DNA from: Paenibacillus piscarius
GTDB lineage: Bacteria > Bacillota > Bacilli > Paenibacillales > Paenibacillaceae
Direction of reading: 5' to 3'
DNA: 64,000 nucleotides
NCBI RefSeq assembly: GCF_022234545.1
Contig: NZ_JAIEUI010000017.1
Location: 62,001-126,000 of the forward strand
Shown: positions 16,044 through 24,866 of the stretch, one piece after another
Layout: each line of letters opens with the position of its first letter
How positions within the stretch are numbered: position 1 is the first letter of the stretch
Program-made: the position numbers and the translations under genes
Notes under the pieces: generated by a model
The model's input: only the letters and a program-made list of their open reading frames with translations
Told to the model about the DNA's origin: nothing
Databases searched by the model: none

Positions 16044-16718
16044 ATGAATACTGATAAAGAGCTTATATATGCGTGGGATGCCTATTGCGGATGGTGCTAC
16101 GGGTTCTCACAAACTATCCGCAGTCTGCATGAAAATCACCCCGAATTGCCACTTACCGTGTTGAGCGGAGGTCTTTTTGTTGCTAATCGAAGTTATTCTA
16201 TCGGATCATTCCCTCATATTCCAGAAGCAAATAAGCGGATTAGTCTGCTTACTGGCGCCGAGTTTGGAGCAGCTTACCAAGAACTCTTAAGGGAGGGCAG
16301 TTTCGTTTTGGATTCTGAGTCCGCAGCAATCGGATTTAATGCTTTGCGTTCTCTGGCGCCTGACCGTGCTCTATATCTTGCCTCTGCCATGCAACATGCA
16401 TTCTATTACGACGGGTTGAGTCTCAGTGATCCAGAGACTTATCATAGTATTGCCTTGGCCAATAATATAGATCCAAACGCAGTCATGGAACTCTTAGATG
16501 ACCCGGCTGCAAGGACCGAAGCCCGCACAGACTTCATAAAAGTTAAGGAGCTCGGGGTGAATAGCTATCCTACCCTCCTTCTCCGTAACGGGAATGAGTT
16601 AATTTCGCTTGGGGGAACTGTGGGTATTGAGGAGCTTGAAGAGCGTCTGGCTAGCACGAACTTAATTCAAGATACAGCAGGGGAACATTGTTCACTGGAT
16701 AACAAGAACGGCTGTTAA
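16044..16718 (+). CDS. DsbA/FrnE-like thioredoxin-fold protein
   Basis: This 224-residue protein of the DsbA-like FrnE group has a CGWC redox motif near the N-terminus (YAWDAYCGWCYGFS). No signal peptide is present, so it is cytoplasmic. The all-helical insertion and the late thioredoxin-fold part with the cis-proline region (LGVNSYPTLLLRNG) are recognisable. The start follows GGAAGGAGTC. It lies 91 bases after the azoreductase with no terminator between, so the pair probably forms one electrophile/thiol-stress operon under the tandem dyads at 15241. Like the azoreductase it is more A/T-rich than its surroundings. The substrate is unknown. Confidence 0.85.
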   Translation: MNTDKELIYAWDAYCGWCYGFSQTIRSLHENHPELPLTVLSGGLFVANRSYSIGSFPHIPEANKRISLLTGAEFGAAYQELLREGSFVLDSESAAIGFNALRSLAPDRALYLASAMQHAFYYDGLSLSDPETYHSIALANNIDPNAVMELLDDPAARTEARTDFIKVKELGVNSYPTLLLRNGNELISLGGTVGIEELEERLASTNLIQDTAGEHCSLDNKNGC

Positions 16719-16733
16719 AATCAGCCGAGAAGA

Positions 16734-16770
16734 AAGCTCTGATTCTGCATTCGTGCGGTCAGAGCTTTTT
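16734..16770 (+). terminator. Terminator of the azoreductase-DsbA operon
   Basis: AAGCTCTGA (16734-16742) pairs with TCAGAGCTT (16759-16767), followed by T residues. Confidence 0.8.
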
Positions 16771-16800
16771 AATTTGATTCTGATGACAGTACTTCTGTCC

Positions 16801-16829
16801 TTGTGTATCCTTAAACGAATGCGTATAAT
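16801..16829 (+). promoter_or_regulatory. Sigma-A promoter of the sensor kinase gene
   Basis: TTGTGT (16801-16806), 17-base spacer, TATAAT (16824-16829). Confidence 0.7.
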
Positions 16830-16899
16830 GATTTTGTTAGGGTTTTGTTATCGTTGTTTGCTGAATTAGTTATGGATTTTGAACCAGGGAGAAGGCAGA

Positions 16900-18768
16900 G
16901 TGAAAACAGCACGCAGCTACAACTGGTGGTCTTATATCGTGGACATGTCCATGGAACGCAAGCTGTTCCTGGTCTTTCTGCTGATTATTACGCTCCCGCT
17001 GTCTTTTATCAGTGTGATCAGCTTCAAGAGCTATTCTGCATCCATCCAGGCGAACACGATTGCCTATTCCGAGAAGCTGATTGACCAGATGATGGATTCC
17101 ATCGATGATTACATAGAAGATATGAAACGGATCTCTTCCATGCCTGCCTATGTGAATGAGATCAAGCAGAATCTGATCCGCTCGAACCGCTATTATGAGC
17201 AGAAGCAGAGCATGGAAGGTAGGGCAGGTACGGCTGCGGTTGCACCCGGCGATATGGATCTCCTGCTGTCCATTCAGCGGGGGATTGAGGAGAATATATC
17301 GTTTATCAACAATATCAAGCGGGGAACCAATTCGGTCTATATTTTTGACAGCTACGGGAATGGTTATTATTCGGCCAAGGATGGCGGTGTCCGGCTGGAC
17401 CTGAAGCAGAGCTACACCTACTGGAGCGGGCAGACCCAAGACTCCGGCGGAGAAGCAACCCTGCTGGGAACGCAGGCGTATACGAGCAATCTGCAGAGTA
17501 CCCGCTATGCCTTCACCGTAGTACGTAAAATTCTGGACGGGCTATGGAAGCCTGTCGGGCTGATCGCTGTGGAGGCCAACTTCAGTAATCTGGAGACTCA
17601 GGTGGCTGAGCTGGATAAGGTGACCCATGGCAAGTCTGTTATCGTGGATCAATCCGGCAAGGTCATCTATGACAGTGACCAGAAGCTGCTGACTGCGGAT
17701 ATCTCCCGTTCCGCCTTGTTCCAGTCCGCAGCGGGGAGCTCCGGCAGCTTTTATGATACGGTATCCGGGAAGGATAGGCTGAATATCTATTCAAGCTCAT
17801 CCAAAACAAACTGGAAGGTCATTATCTCGATTCCGGTGGACGAACTAACTCATGGGGTGAAGCTGACCCGTAACGCTACGATAGGCGCGACTCTTATCAT
17901 CATTGTGCTGGCTCTAATTATCTCCATTATACTGTCGTTTGCCCTGACCAAGCCCTTGACCCGGATGATACAGCTTATGAAAAGAGTGCAGGGCGGCGAT
18001 CTGGATGTAACCTTCCGCGTCAAGCGCCGTGACGAGATCGGTCTCCTGGGGCATCAATTCAACCGTATGCTTGCCCGCATCCGCCAGCTGATCCAGGATA
18101 TCTACCGGATGGAGGAGCAGAAGAAGGAGGCGGAGCTGCAGGCGCTGCAGAGCCAGATCAATCCGCATTTCATCTATAACACTCTTGAATCCATACGGAT
18201 GACAGCGGAAATTAATGATGATACGGACGCGGCGGACATGATCTCCATCTTAGGGAAGCTTCTGCGCTATAGCACCAGTGATGTGTCCGGCTGGACCACA
18301 ATGAAGCAGGAGCTGCTGTATGTCCGTAACTATGTGGAGCTGCTGGGCTGCCGGTACCCGGGGAGATTTGAGCTGATGATTGATGTTCCAGACGCACTCG
18401 GCGACTATTCTATGATTAAGCTGGTGTTTCAGCCGATCATCGAGAATGCCGCGTATCACGGGCTGGATGATACCAAGCCGCAAATGCACCTGAGCATCAC
18501 ATGTGAACATACGGAGCAGAAGCTTCTGTTTCATATCCGGGATGACGGCTGCGGCATGGATCAGATCACGCTGGATAAGCTCAATCAGAGGCTGAGACAC
18601 GATGCCCCTCCGAAGAAAAGCATCAATGGCGGAATTGGCATGATCAATGTGCACCAGCGCATCCGGCTCCATTACGGGCCGGCCTATGGAATTCAGGTGT
18701 TCAGTACGCCCGGCGAGGGGACGGATGTCATTCTATCGCTGCCGCTGCGGGAAGCTGAGCGCCGGTAA
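16900..18768 (+). CDS. YesM/LytS-type sensor histidine kinase
   Basis: This 622-residue membrane kinase is of the two-helix type used for polysaccharide sensing in Paenibacillus and Bacillus. Helix 1 (about 20-43) and helix 2 (about 327-350) bracket an extracellular Cache-like domain. HAMP (about 350-400) leads to the His_kinase domain with the phospho-acceptor motif QINPHFIYNTLE (His about 423). The ATPase domain has N-box IIENAAYHG and G-box motifs DDGCGMD and GGIGMINVHQR. GTG at 16900 follows AGGGAGAAGG and is preferred to the TTG at 16879. The gene overlaps the start region of an orphan solute-binding lipoprotein. Its likely partner is the AraC-type response regulator at 23950. Confidence 0.92.
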   Translation: MKTARSYNWWSYIVDMSMERKLFLVFLLIITLPLSFISVISFKSYSASIQANTIAYSEKLIDQMMDSIDDYIEDMKRISSMPAYVNEIKQNLIRSNRYYEQKQSMEGRAGTAAVAPGDMDLLLSIQRGIEENISFINNIKRGTNSVYIFDSYGNGYYSAKDGGVRLDLKQSYTYWSGQTQDSGGEATLLGTQAYTSNLQSTRYAFTVVRKILDGLWKPVGLIAVEANFSNLETQVAELDKVTHGKSVIVDQSGKVIYDSDQKLLTADISRSALFQSAAGSSGSFYDTVSGKDRLNIYSSSSKTNWKVIISIPVDELTHGVKLTRNATIGATLIIIVLALIISIILSFALTKPLTRMIQLMKRVQGGDLDVTFRVKRRDEIGLLGHQFNRMLARIRQLIQDIYRMEEQKKEAELQALQSQINPHFIYNTLESIRMTAEINDDTDAADMISILGKLLRYSTSDVSGWTTMKQELLYVRNYVELLGCRYPGRFELMIDVPDALGDYSMIKLVFQPIIENAAYHGLDDTKPQMHLSITCEHTEQKLLFHIRDDGCGMDQITLDKLNQRLRHDAPPKKSINGGIGMINVHQRIRLHYGPAYGIQVFSTPGEGTDVILSLPLREAERR

Positions 18769-18800
18769 TGGAAGGGAAGATCCAGCAAGGGGGAATTGGC

Positions 18801-20108
18801 TTGATACGGATGATGTTACGCTATCGGGTACATACGGCGCTGCTGCTCCTGCTGATTCTGCTGCTGGCGGGCTGTGACAGCCGGAATAGCAGCCGTGAGG
18901 CATCTTCAGCCTCCTCTGCCGGAGAGGAAGCGCCCGCTGAGCTGTCCGGCACCATCGTCATGCTGACGAACCGGATTGATCTGATTGAGAACGGGACCTT
19001 CAAGGCTTATGCAGAGACTTTCAGAAAACGGTATCCTGAGGCTCATGTGGAATTCGAAGGACTGTCGAGCTATGCTACTGATATTCTGGTCCGCTTGTCC
19101 ACCAAGGATATAGGGGATGTTCTGCTGCTTCCGGTCAATCTGCCGGCGAAGGAGCTGGGACTGTTCTTTGAACCGCTGAGCGGGGAGCTGGCGGCACAGG
19201 AGAGGTTCACTACCTTCGCCAGCTTCGGGGGCAAGAGATACGGGATGTCTACAGGCACCAGTACGAGCGGAATCGTCTACAACAAACGGGCGTTCGAGCA
19301 AGCCGGAATTGAACGGGTACCGCAGACCCTGAATGAATTCTACGCTGCCTGCGCCAAGCTGAAGCAGTCGGGGATTATCCCGCTGTATATGAATTACGGG
19401 GCCGTCTGGCCGCTGCGGGAATGGGGGAATAATCTGGTTAATTATATGACGGGGAACCCCGATTATCTGAACGAGATGGTCCATGAAGACAGCCCCTGGA
19501 AGCTGGATAACGAATGGGGACAGGCTTTGGGGATCGCCAGAACTTTGATGGCCAAGGGCTACACTGAGGAGCAGCTATTCTCCAACAACTGGGAAATATC
19601 CAAGACCAAGCTGGCCAAAGGAGAGGCGGGCATGGTTCTGCAGGGGAACTGGACCATCCGGCAGATCATGGACGCAGGAGCTTCCCCGGAGGACATAGGC
19701 TTTTTTCCATTTCCATATAACAATGATCCGGCCCACTATGCTGCGCTCAATCCCGATTGGTTCATGGGCGTCAGCAGGTTCAGCGACAATAAAGAGCTGG
19801 CTATGGCCTGGCTGGAGTATTTCATCACGGAGACCTCATATGCGAAAGACTGGGGATTCCTTCCGGCAAATAACTCGGACGAGCCTGCTCTACCGCAATA
19901 CCGTGAATTCCTCTCCTATCATCCGAAGCTGGTTGAGGCTACAGTGCAGACGGATGCGTTCATTGACATGGCGAACCGGGCGAAGCTGAGCTTCTGGTCG
20001 GGAGATTACATTCAGGACCTGCTCGCTGCGCCGGATTTACAGAAGTCCTTCGACCAGTTGAATACGAAATGGAGGGAAGCGCGCATGAGCCAGCAGACTT
20101 TGCCCTAA
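18801..20108 (+). CDS. Orphan extracellular solute-binding lipoprotein (family 1)
   Basis: This 435-residue lipoprotein binds a sugar outside the membrane. The signal peptide ends in the lipobox LLAGC, with the lipidated Cys at about residue 25. The body is a family 1 sugar-binding fold. It is clearly paralogous to the protein at 24972: compare GDVLLLPVNLPAKELGLFFEPL with GDVLLLPTSIAIKDLPDFFEPL. TTG at 18801, after AAGGGGGAATTGGC, is the likely start; an ATG at 18768 overlaps the kinase stop codon. No permease gene is adjacent. Coupling to the kinase gene suggests that it presents ligand to the sensor rather than to a transporter, which is an inference. Confidence 0.87.
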   Translation: MIRMMLRYRVHTALLLLLILLLAGCDSRNSSREASSASSAGEEAPAELSGTIVMLTNRIDLIENGTFKAYAETFRKRYPEAHVEFEGLSSYATDILVRLSTKDIGDVLLLPVNLPAKELGLFFEPLSGELAAQERFTTFASFGGKRYGMSTGTSTSGIVYNKRAFEQAGIERVPQTLNEFYAACAKLKQSGIIPLYMNYGAVWPLREWGNNLVNYMTGNPDYLNEMVHEDSPWKLDNEWGQALGIARTLMAKGYTEEQLFSNNWEISKTKLAKGEAGMVLQGNWTIRQIMDAGASPEDIGFFPFPYNNDPAHYAALNPDWFMGVSRFSDNKELAMAWLEYFITETSYAKDWGFLPANNSDEPALPQYREFLSYHPKLVEATVQTDAFIDMANRAKLSFWSGDYIQDLLAAPDLQKSFDQLNTKWREARMSQQTLP

Positions 20109-20156
20109 CCGCAAGGCTCTGCACAGGAAGCAAGTTCATATTCTGGAGGTAGTATT

Positions 20157-21221
20157 GTGGCCAAAAAAGTAACGATGCAAAAAATAGCCGACCATCTGGG
20201 TGTATCCAAGTTCGTGGTCTCCAAATCACTATCCGGTAAGGAGGGGGTCAATGAAACCACCCGGGAACGGGTCATTCAAGCCGCCTCCCAGCTGGGGTAT
20301 TTCACCCAAAAAAACGCCTACGGGCAAAATCCGCTGCGCCGGCCGTTAACCGGAGCGCATGACCGCAATAAGCAATCCGTGCTGGTACTGATGCCTAATA
20401 TCCGTTCCCAGACCCAGGATTCCCTGTATTGGGGCAAAATTGTCGACGGCATCGCGCTGGCTCTTGATCAGGAGGGGCTGGGGATGGTGATCATCTCCGA
20501 GCACCGGGCTGATCATTTTGTCAATGTGCTTAATCCTGACGGTCTGCTGGGTCTGATCGGAGTGGGCGCGATCTCTACCCCGCAGCTACTAGAGGTGCGC
20601 CGGATCGGGCTGCCGATGGTCATGATCGACCATGAGGATGCCTTAATCCCCAGTGATACGGTATTTGCGAATAACATCGATTCGATGTCCCGGCTCGTTA
20701 ATCATCTGATTGGCACCGGACATACGTCATTTCACTTTATCGGCAATATCCGCTACTCCCGCAGCTTCCGTGACCGCTGGATCGGCTTCCGCAGCGCGCT
20801 GGAGGAGAATCATCTGAAGGTCCCGGATATAGATGGTGATCTGCTGCTGGAGAGAATGGAGGATTACGATATGCTCCGCGAAGAATTCAGACGCTGGGTA
20901 ACGGCCCGGAAAGAATCGGATACCCTGCCAACTGCACTGGTGTGTGCGAATGATTTTACAGCCCTGGCGGTCGGTGAAATGCTCCGGGAAGCGGGGCTTG
21001 ATATTCCTGGTGATGTTTCACTGACGGGCTTTGACAATATTGAAGATTCCCTGCGCGGGGTTACTCCGCTTACCACCGTTCATGTTCCCAAGGAAGCTAT
21101 GGGCCGGGCTGCGGTCGAGAAGCTGCTGAACCGGATTCAGAATCCCGCTGCGCCGCTGGAGAAAATTCTGATCGCGGCAGATATTGTTCACCGGGACTCT
21201 GTAGGGAATCCCCGGGGTTGA
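20157..21221 (+). CDS. LacI family transcriptional regulator
   Basis: This 354-residue one-component regulator begins with GTG after GGAGGTAGT. The N-terminal LacI helix-turn-helix reads VTMQKIADHLGVSKFVVSKSLSG with the hinge helix further on (TRERVIQAASQLGYF). The C-terminal periplasmic-binding-like core includes GLIGVGAISTPQLLEVRRIGLPMVMIDHED, ALVCANDFTALAVGEMLREAGLDIPGDVSLTGFDN and the ending TTVHVPKEAMGRAAVEKLLNRI. It lies inside the mannan locus and converges on the GH130/epimerase operon, which it probably represses until an oligosaccharide binds. The dyad at 23783 is a candidate site. Confidence 0.92.
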   Translation: MAKKVTMQKIADHLGVSKFVVSKSLSGKEGVNETTRERVIQAASQLGYFTQKNAYGQNPLRRPLTGAHDRNKQSVLVLMPNIRSQTQDSLYWGKIVDGIALALDQEGLGMVIISEHRADHFVNVLNPDGLLGLIGVGAISTPQLLEVRRIGLPMVMIDHEDALIPSDTVFANNIDSMSRLVNHLIGTGHTSFHFIGNIRYSRSFRDRWIGFRSALEENHLKVPDIDGDLLLERMEDYDMLREEFRRWVTARKESDTLPTALVCANDFTALAVGEMLREAGLDIPGDVSLTGFDNIEDSLRGVTPLTTVHVPKEAMGRAAVEKLLNRIQNPAAPLEKILIAADIVHRDSVGNPRG

Positions 21222-21261
21222 GCAGCAAAACAACCCCCAAAACATATAAATTCTTTCAAAA

Positions 21262-21300
21262 AGAAACGGTACTGTCCTATGAAAGGAGGGTACCGTTTCT
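21262..21300. terminator. Bidirectional stem-loop between convergent genes
   Basis: AGAAACGGTAC (21262-21272) and GTACCGTTTCT (21290-21300) form a perfect 11-bp stem between the LacI gene and the GH130 gene on the other strand. The tails are only moderately T-rich. Confidence 0.6.
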
Positions 21301-21324
21301 GCTTGTTTACGTTATTTTATTTCG

Positions 21325-22500
21325 TTATTTTAACTGTAAATTCCGGTCAATTAATGCGATCCGCTGCTGTACGCAGGCATAGGAGCGAAGCGGATCTTTC
21401 GGAGTATTCACAACATAATCCAGCAGCTGGTTCACTGTGGTGGTGGCTACATGGATACGGGTATCGGAGGAAGCATAATAGATATACACCTCGCCGTTGT
21501 CACGGGCAATGACACCGTTGCAGAAGACAACGTTAGATACGTCGCCGAAGCGTTCTTCGCCGTCCGGAGCAATGAAGTGTCCACCCGGGGCATGGGTAAC
21601 CCGGTTAGGCTCAGCAAGGTCGGACAAGAAGGCATAGAGCACATAGCGCAGCCCGGCAGCGGTGCCCCGGACACCATGGGCGATGTGCAGCCAGCCGAGC
21701 GGCGTTTTGATCGGGGCCGGGCCTTGACCGTTCTTCACTTCTTTGATGGTATGGTAGTAGCGCTGGTCGATAATCGTCTCACTGGTAATAACGGCGTGCT
21801 CAATCTGTTCCGCTAAGCCCCAGCCAATACCGCCGCCGGAACCGGCGTCGATGAACCCGTCCTGCGGACGCGTATAGAAGGCATACTTGCCGTCTACGAA
21901 TTCAGGATGCAGCACCACATTGCGCTGCTGGGCGGAGCCGGTCTTGAGATCGGCGAGCCGCTCCCAGCTCTTGAGATTCTTGGTGCGGGCAATGCCGCAT
22001 TGGGCAACGGCGCTGGACAGATCGCCGGGGAGAGCGTCCGGGTCCTTGCGTTCCGTACAGAACAGGCCGTAGATCCAGCCGTCTTCATGCTTCACCAGGC
22101 GCATGTCGTAGACGTTAATGTCCGGGTCTGCGGTCTCGGGAAGCACTACCGGGTGATCCCAGAAGCGGAAGCCGTCCACTCCGCTGCTGCTCTCGGCAAC
22201 GGCGAAGAAGGATTTGCGGTCATTGCCCTCCACACGGGCAACGAGGTAGAAGTTGCCATTCAGCTCAATGGCACCGGGATTAAATACGCCGTTCACTCCA
22301 ATTCGCTCGGCGAAGTAGGGATTGCTCTCCTCATTGAAGTCGTAACGCCAGATCAGGGGGGCATGTCCGGCTGTGAGCAGGGGATACTTGTAGCGGTCAT
22401 AGATACCATTACCGTAAGGCTGCTTTGCATTGGGACGGCCGATCAGTGCTTCATAGCGTTCAGTTAATACCTGCTTACGTTGTTCAAAGATTGTGCTCAT
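21325..22500 (-). CDS. GH130 4-O-beta-mannosyl-glucose phosphorylase
   Basis: This 391-residue enzyme belongs to glycoside hydrolase family 130, subfamily 1-like. It splits beta-1,4-mannosyl-glucose with phosphate into mannose 1-phosphate and glucose. A five-bladed propeller pattern is evident, with the catalytic aspartate region DINVYDMRLVKHEDGWIYG and other family runs such as GVNGVFNPGAIELNGNFYLVARVEGNDRKSFFA and GPAPIKTPLGWLHIAHGVRGT. It is cytoplasmic. The start codon overlaps the stop of the 2-epimerase gene by four bases (ATGA), and the two enzymes perform consecutive steps. Substrate assignment rests on this pairing and on resemblance to known mannosyl-glucose phosphorylases. Confidence 0.88.
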   Translation of the reverse strand: MSTIFEQRKQVLTERYEALIGRPNAKQPYGNGIYDRYKYPLLTAGHAPLIWRYDFNEESNPYFAERIGVNGVFNPGAIELNGNFYLVARVEGNDRKSFFAVAESSSGVDGFRFWDHPVVLPETADPDINVYDMRLVKHEDGWIYGLFCTERKDPDALPGDLSSAVAQCGIARTKNLKSWERLADLKTGSAQQRNVVLHPEFVDGKYAFYTRPQDGFIDAGSGGGIGWGLAEQIEHAVITSETIIDQRYYHTIKEVKNGQGPAPIKTPLGWLHIAHGVRGTAAGLRYVLYAFLSDLAEPNRVTHAPGGHFIAPDGEERFGDVSNVVFCNGVIARDNGEVYIYYASSDTRIHVATTTVNQLLDYVVNTPKDPLRSYACVQQRIALIDRNLQLK

Positions 22501-23729
22501 TGAATAGTCTCCTCTACATGTGATGATTCGCCAAGCCGTCTGATCATCTCAAAGCAGGCGCGGCCGTTGTGGTATGGACATTTCCAGGCGCTAACCTTCG
22601 GGGCAGAGGCCAGCGGCTGCAGGGATGCATCCACACCCCAATACCATTCGCCCAGCTTATGATCAATGATATAGTTGTCGATGAAGCTCCAGGAGTTCTC
22701 AGCAGCCTGCAGGAAACGCAAATTTCCGGTTAACTGATATGCATTGTAGAATCCGACCATGGCTTCAGCCTGCGGCCACCAGTCTCTGGTCTCATGGGCT
22801 TTGTCAATGAAGCCGTTAAGATCGGCCTCATTCCAGATTCCGCCATCCGGCTCTGTCCCCTCTGCCAGCACGGCTTCGGCCATTGACAGTGCTACCTTGC
22901 GCGTACGCTCAAGCAAGGCAGTGTCCCCAAGCACCTCCGCAGCCTCATAGAGCAGCCAGCTTCCCTCGATGTCATGGCCGAAGGAGATATGCGCTGACTT
23001 CACCCGCCACGCTTCATCCATGAACAGATGGAAATGCCTGCCGTCAGCATCAAGGATATGGTCTAGCATCGTTTCGATCAGTTCTGCCAGCTTGTTCCTC
23101 AGCACCTCTGATTTCCATACCCGGTACAAGCCGGTGTACCCTTCCAGCACATGCAGATGTGTGTTCATGGATTTCTTCTCATTCATATCCTTCGAGCTGA
23201 GACATAAGGCCTCAGTCATCTCCCATTCCCGTGACAAGGCTTCAATATACCCCTGGTGAATAGGATCATAGCCGTATTGCTCGATCAGGTGAAATAGATC
23301 AGCGGCTTGCTTAAGAGAGTCTTCCCGGCCGGTAGCATGATGAAATTCAGCCAAGGCGTAGACGGTAAAAGCGAGTCCATAGATTTGTTTCTTGGTCTCT
23401 GCAGGCCGGCCGTGTTCATCCACCATCCAGAAGAACCCGCCGAACTCCCGGTCGGTGAAATGCTGAATCAGATAGTCATAGGCACGTTCAGCGGTGGCTA
23501 AATATTCTGCGGCATGATAGATTCTGTAAGCACTTGCAAAAGTCCAGAGAATTCTGGCATTCAGCACAAGGCTCTTACCGGCGCCGGGGATCACCTTCAT
23601 CTGGTTGTCCATTTCACCAATAAAGCCGCCATAAGTATCATCCGGTGTGTGCTTCATCCAGAAGTCCAGAATATTGGCCTTCAGCTCGGCTTCCAGCCGG
23701 TTGCCCCACACGTTGGTTTCATCTTTCAT
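22497..23729 (-). CDS. Cellobiose/mannobiose 2-epimerase (AGE family)
   Basis: This 410-residue (alpha/alpha)6-barrel enzyme of the N-acylglucosamine 2-epimerase family converts the reducing-end residue of beta-1,4-disaccharides between glucose and mannose. It starts WGNRLEAELKANILDFWMKHTPDDTYGGFIGEMD and has the conserved NARILWTFASAYR. The catalytic histidine candidates lie in HISFGHDIEGSWLL and KCPYHNGRACFEMI. The ATG at 23729 follows AAGGAG by eight bases; a GTG three codons upstream sits on the ribosome-binding site. Pairing with GH130 points to mannobiose as substrate: mannobiose becomes mannosyl-glucose, then undergoes phosphorolysis. The enzyme could equally use cellobiose. Confidence 0.9.
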   Translation of the reverse strand: MKDETNVWGNRLEAELKANILDFWMKHTPDDTYGGFIGEMDNQMKVIPGAGKSLVLNARILWTFASAYRIYHAAEYLATAERAYDYLIQHFTDREFGGFFWMVDEHGRPAETKKQIYGLAFTVYALAEFHHATGREDSLKQAADLFHLIEQYGYDPIHQGYIEALSREWEMTEALCLSSKDMNEKKSMNTHLHVLEGYTGLYRVWKSEVLRNKLAELIETMLDHILDADGRHFHLFMDEAWRVKSAHISFGHDIEGSWLLYEAAEVLGDTALLERTRKVALSMAEAVLAEGTEPDGGIWNEADLNGFIDKAHETRDWWPQAEAMVGFYNAYQLTGNLRFLQAAENSWSFIDNYIIDHKLGEWYWGVDASLQPLASAPKVSAWKCPYHNGRACFEMIRRLGESSHVEETIQ

Positions 23730-23782
23730 TCTGTTCACTCCTTATATTCTGTTATTAATATGTTAGTATATAATGATAACGA

Positions 23783-23801
23783 GTTATAAACATGTTATAA
23801 C
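23783..23801. promoter_or_regulatory. 19-bp dyad upstream of the epimerase-GH130 operon
   Basis: GTTATAA, five bases, TTATAAC: a perfect 7-5-7 inverted repeat (23783-23801). It lies 54 bases upstream of the epimerase start, just beyond a possible reverse-strand TATACT. It is a candidate operator for the LacI protein at 20157; the gap up to 23949 also contains the divergent response-regulator promoter. Confidence 0.5.
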
Positions 23802-23896
23802 CCTTTTCAGGCTGCAATTCAAGCGGCAAAACGATAAAGTAAATTGAAGACTATAAAAGTGAATACGGACACATTTTCTACTGTGCCTGATAAGGC

Positions 23897-23921
23897 TATA
23901 ATTAAATTGAGAGCGCTATCA
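23897..23921 (+). promoter_or_regulatory. -10 element and cre-like site of the response regulator gene
   Basis: TATAAT (23897-23902) is followed at 23907-23921 by TTGAGAGCGCTATCA, which fits the cre consensus with one mismatch. No good -35 is seen. The spacing between -10 and cre resembles that at 12788 and 24877. Confidence 0.5.
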
Positions 23922-23949
23922 TGGCGTAAAAGATGATGGAGGCGATAGG

Positions 23950-24714
23950 GTGGTAATCCGGATCATGATTGCGGACGATGAGGAAGTGATCCGCCGCGGG
24001 CTTGAGAAGATTGCTTCCAGAATGGATTTGGAAGTCAGTGTTACGGGTTCATACGGCAACGGGCTTGAGGCCTGGAACCATCTGCAGAAGCTGAGCCGAA
24101 ATGAGCTTGATCTTCTCATTACAGATATCAAGATGCCAAGAATGGATGGATTCAAGCTGATTGAAGCGGCGAGAACTCATCTTAAGCAGCTGCCCATAGC
24201 TGTGCTGAGCGGCTTCAGTGAATTTGATTACGCCCGCAGAGCGATGCGCTTCGGTGTGCTTGATTATCTCCTGAAGCCCATTGATAAGGCGCAATTATAT
24301 GAATTGCTCCGGAGTGTCGGAGAGAATAAGCAGACGGCTGCGGCTGCTGTCCCTGATCATATGCCGCCGCAGCCGCCCGAAGGCGGGGAGCATTATGTGG
24401 TAGAGCAGATGAAGTGCATTCTGGAGCAGGAATACGGACTTAATTTCGAGCTGGAGCGTCTGGCTGAGGGGGTAGGAATGAATGCGAGCTATATCAGCCG
24501 GCTGTTCAAGCATAAGACTGGGCAGACCATTACCGACTACCTGATCGGTATCCGGATTACGGAGGCCAAGAAGATGCTGCTCGATCATCCCGATCTGAAG
24601 AACTATGAAATTGCCGACAGAGTCGGCTATAGTGATCCGGTCTATTTCAATAAGCTGTTCAAGAAGATGTGCGGTATGACGCCTAAGGAGTATAAAGGCC
24701 GGTACAGATCCTGA
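23950..24714 (+). CDS. Two-component response regulator, AraC type (YesN-like)
   Basis: This 254-residue regulator has a CheY-like receiver (1-120) joined by a Pro/Ala-rich linker to an AraC DNA-binding domain (about 150-250). The receiver has the acidic pair ADDEE, phospho-acceptor D59 in LLITDIKMPRMDGF, and the LKPI lysine. The AraC part contains GMNASYISRLFKHKTGQTITDYL and the signature ending VGYSDPVYFNKLFKKMCGMTPKEYK. GTG at 23950 follows GGAGG. It is the expected partner of the YesM-type kinase at 16900 and immediately precedes the ABC operon that it probably activates. It is short for this class because it lacks the usual middle domain. Confidence 0.92.
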   Translation: MVIRIMIADDEEVIRRGLEKIASRMDLEVSVTGSYGNGLEAWNHLQKLSRNELDLLITDIKMPRMDGFKLIEAARTHLKQLPIAVLSGFSEFDYARRAMRFGVLDYLLKPIDKAQLYELLRSVGENKQTAAAAVPDHMPPQPPEGGEHYVVEQMKCILEQEYGLNFELERLAEGVGMNASYISRLFKHKTGQTITDYLIGIRITEAKKMLLDHPDLKNYEIADRVGYSDPVYFNKLFKKMCGMTPKEYKGRYRS

Positions 24715-24735
24715 CCATCGCCTCTTTGATTATTG

Positions 24736-24779
24736 CACTACCCTATCACTTCTTAAGGAGTGGCAGGGTAGTGTTTTTT
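24736..24779 (+). terminator. Terminator of the response regulator gene
   Basis: CACTACCCT (24736-24744) pairs with AGGGTAGTG (24765-24773), followed by six T residues. Confidence 0.88.
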
Positions 24780-24866
24780 GTTTCAGACATATTTTAAATA
24801 ACAAAAATAACAAATACAAGACCAGAAAAAGCAATTCAAACCATCGTTTTAAGCGTTTTGGCGGAC

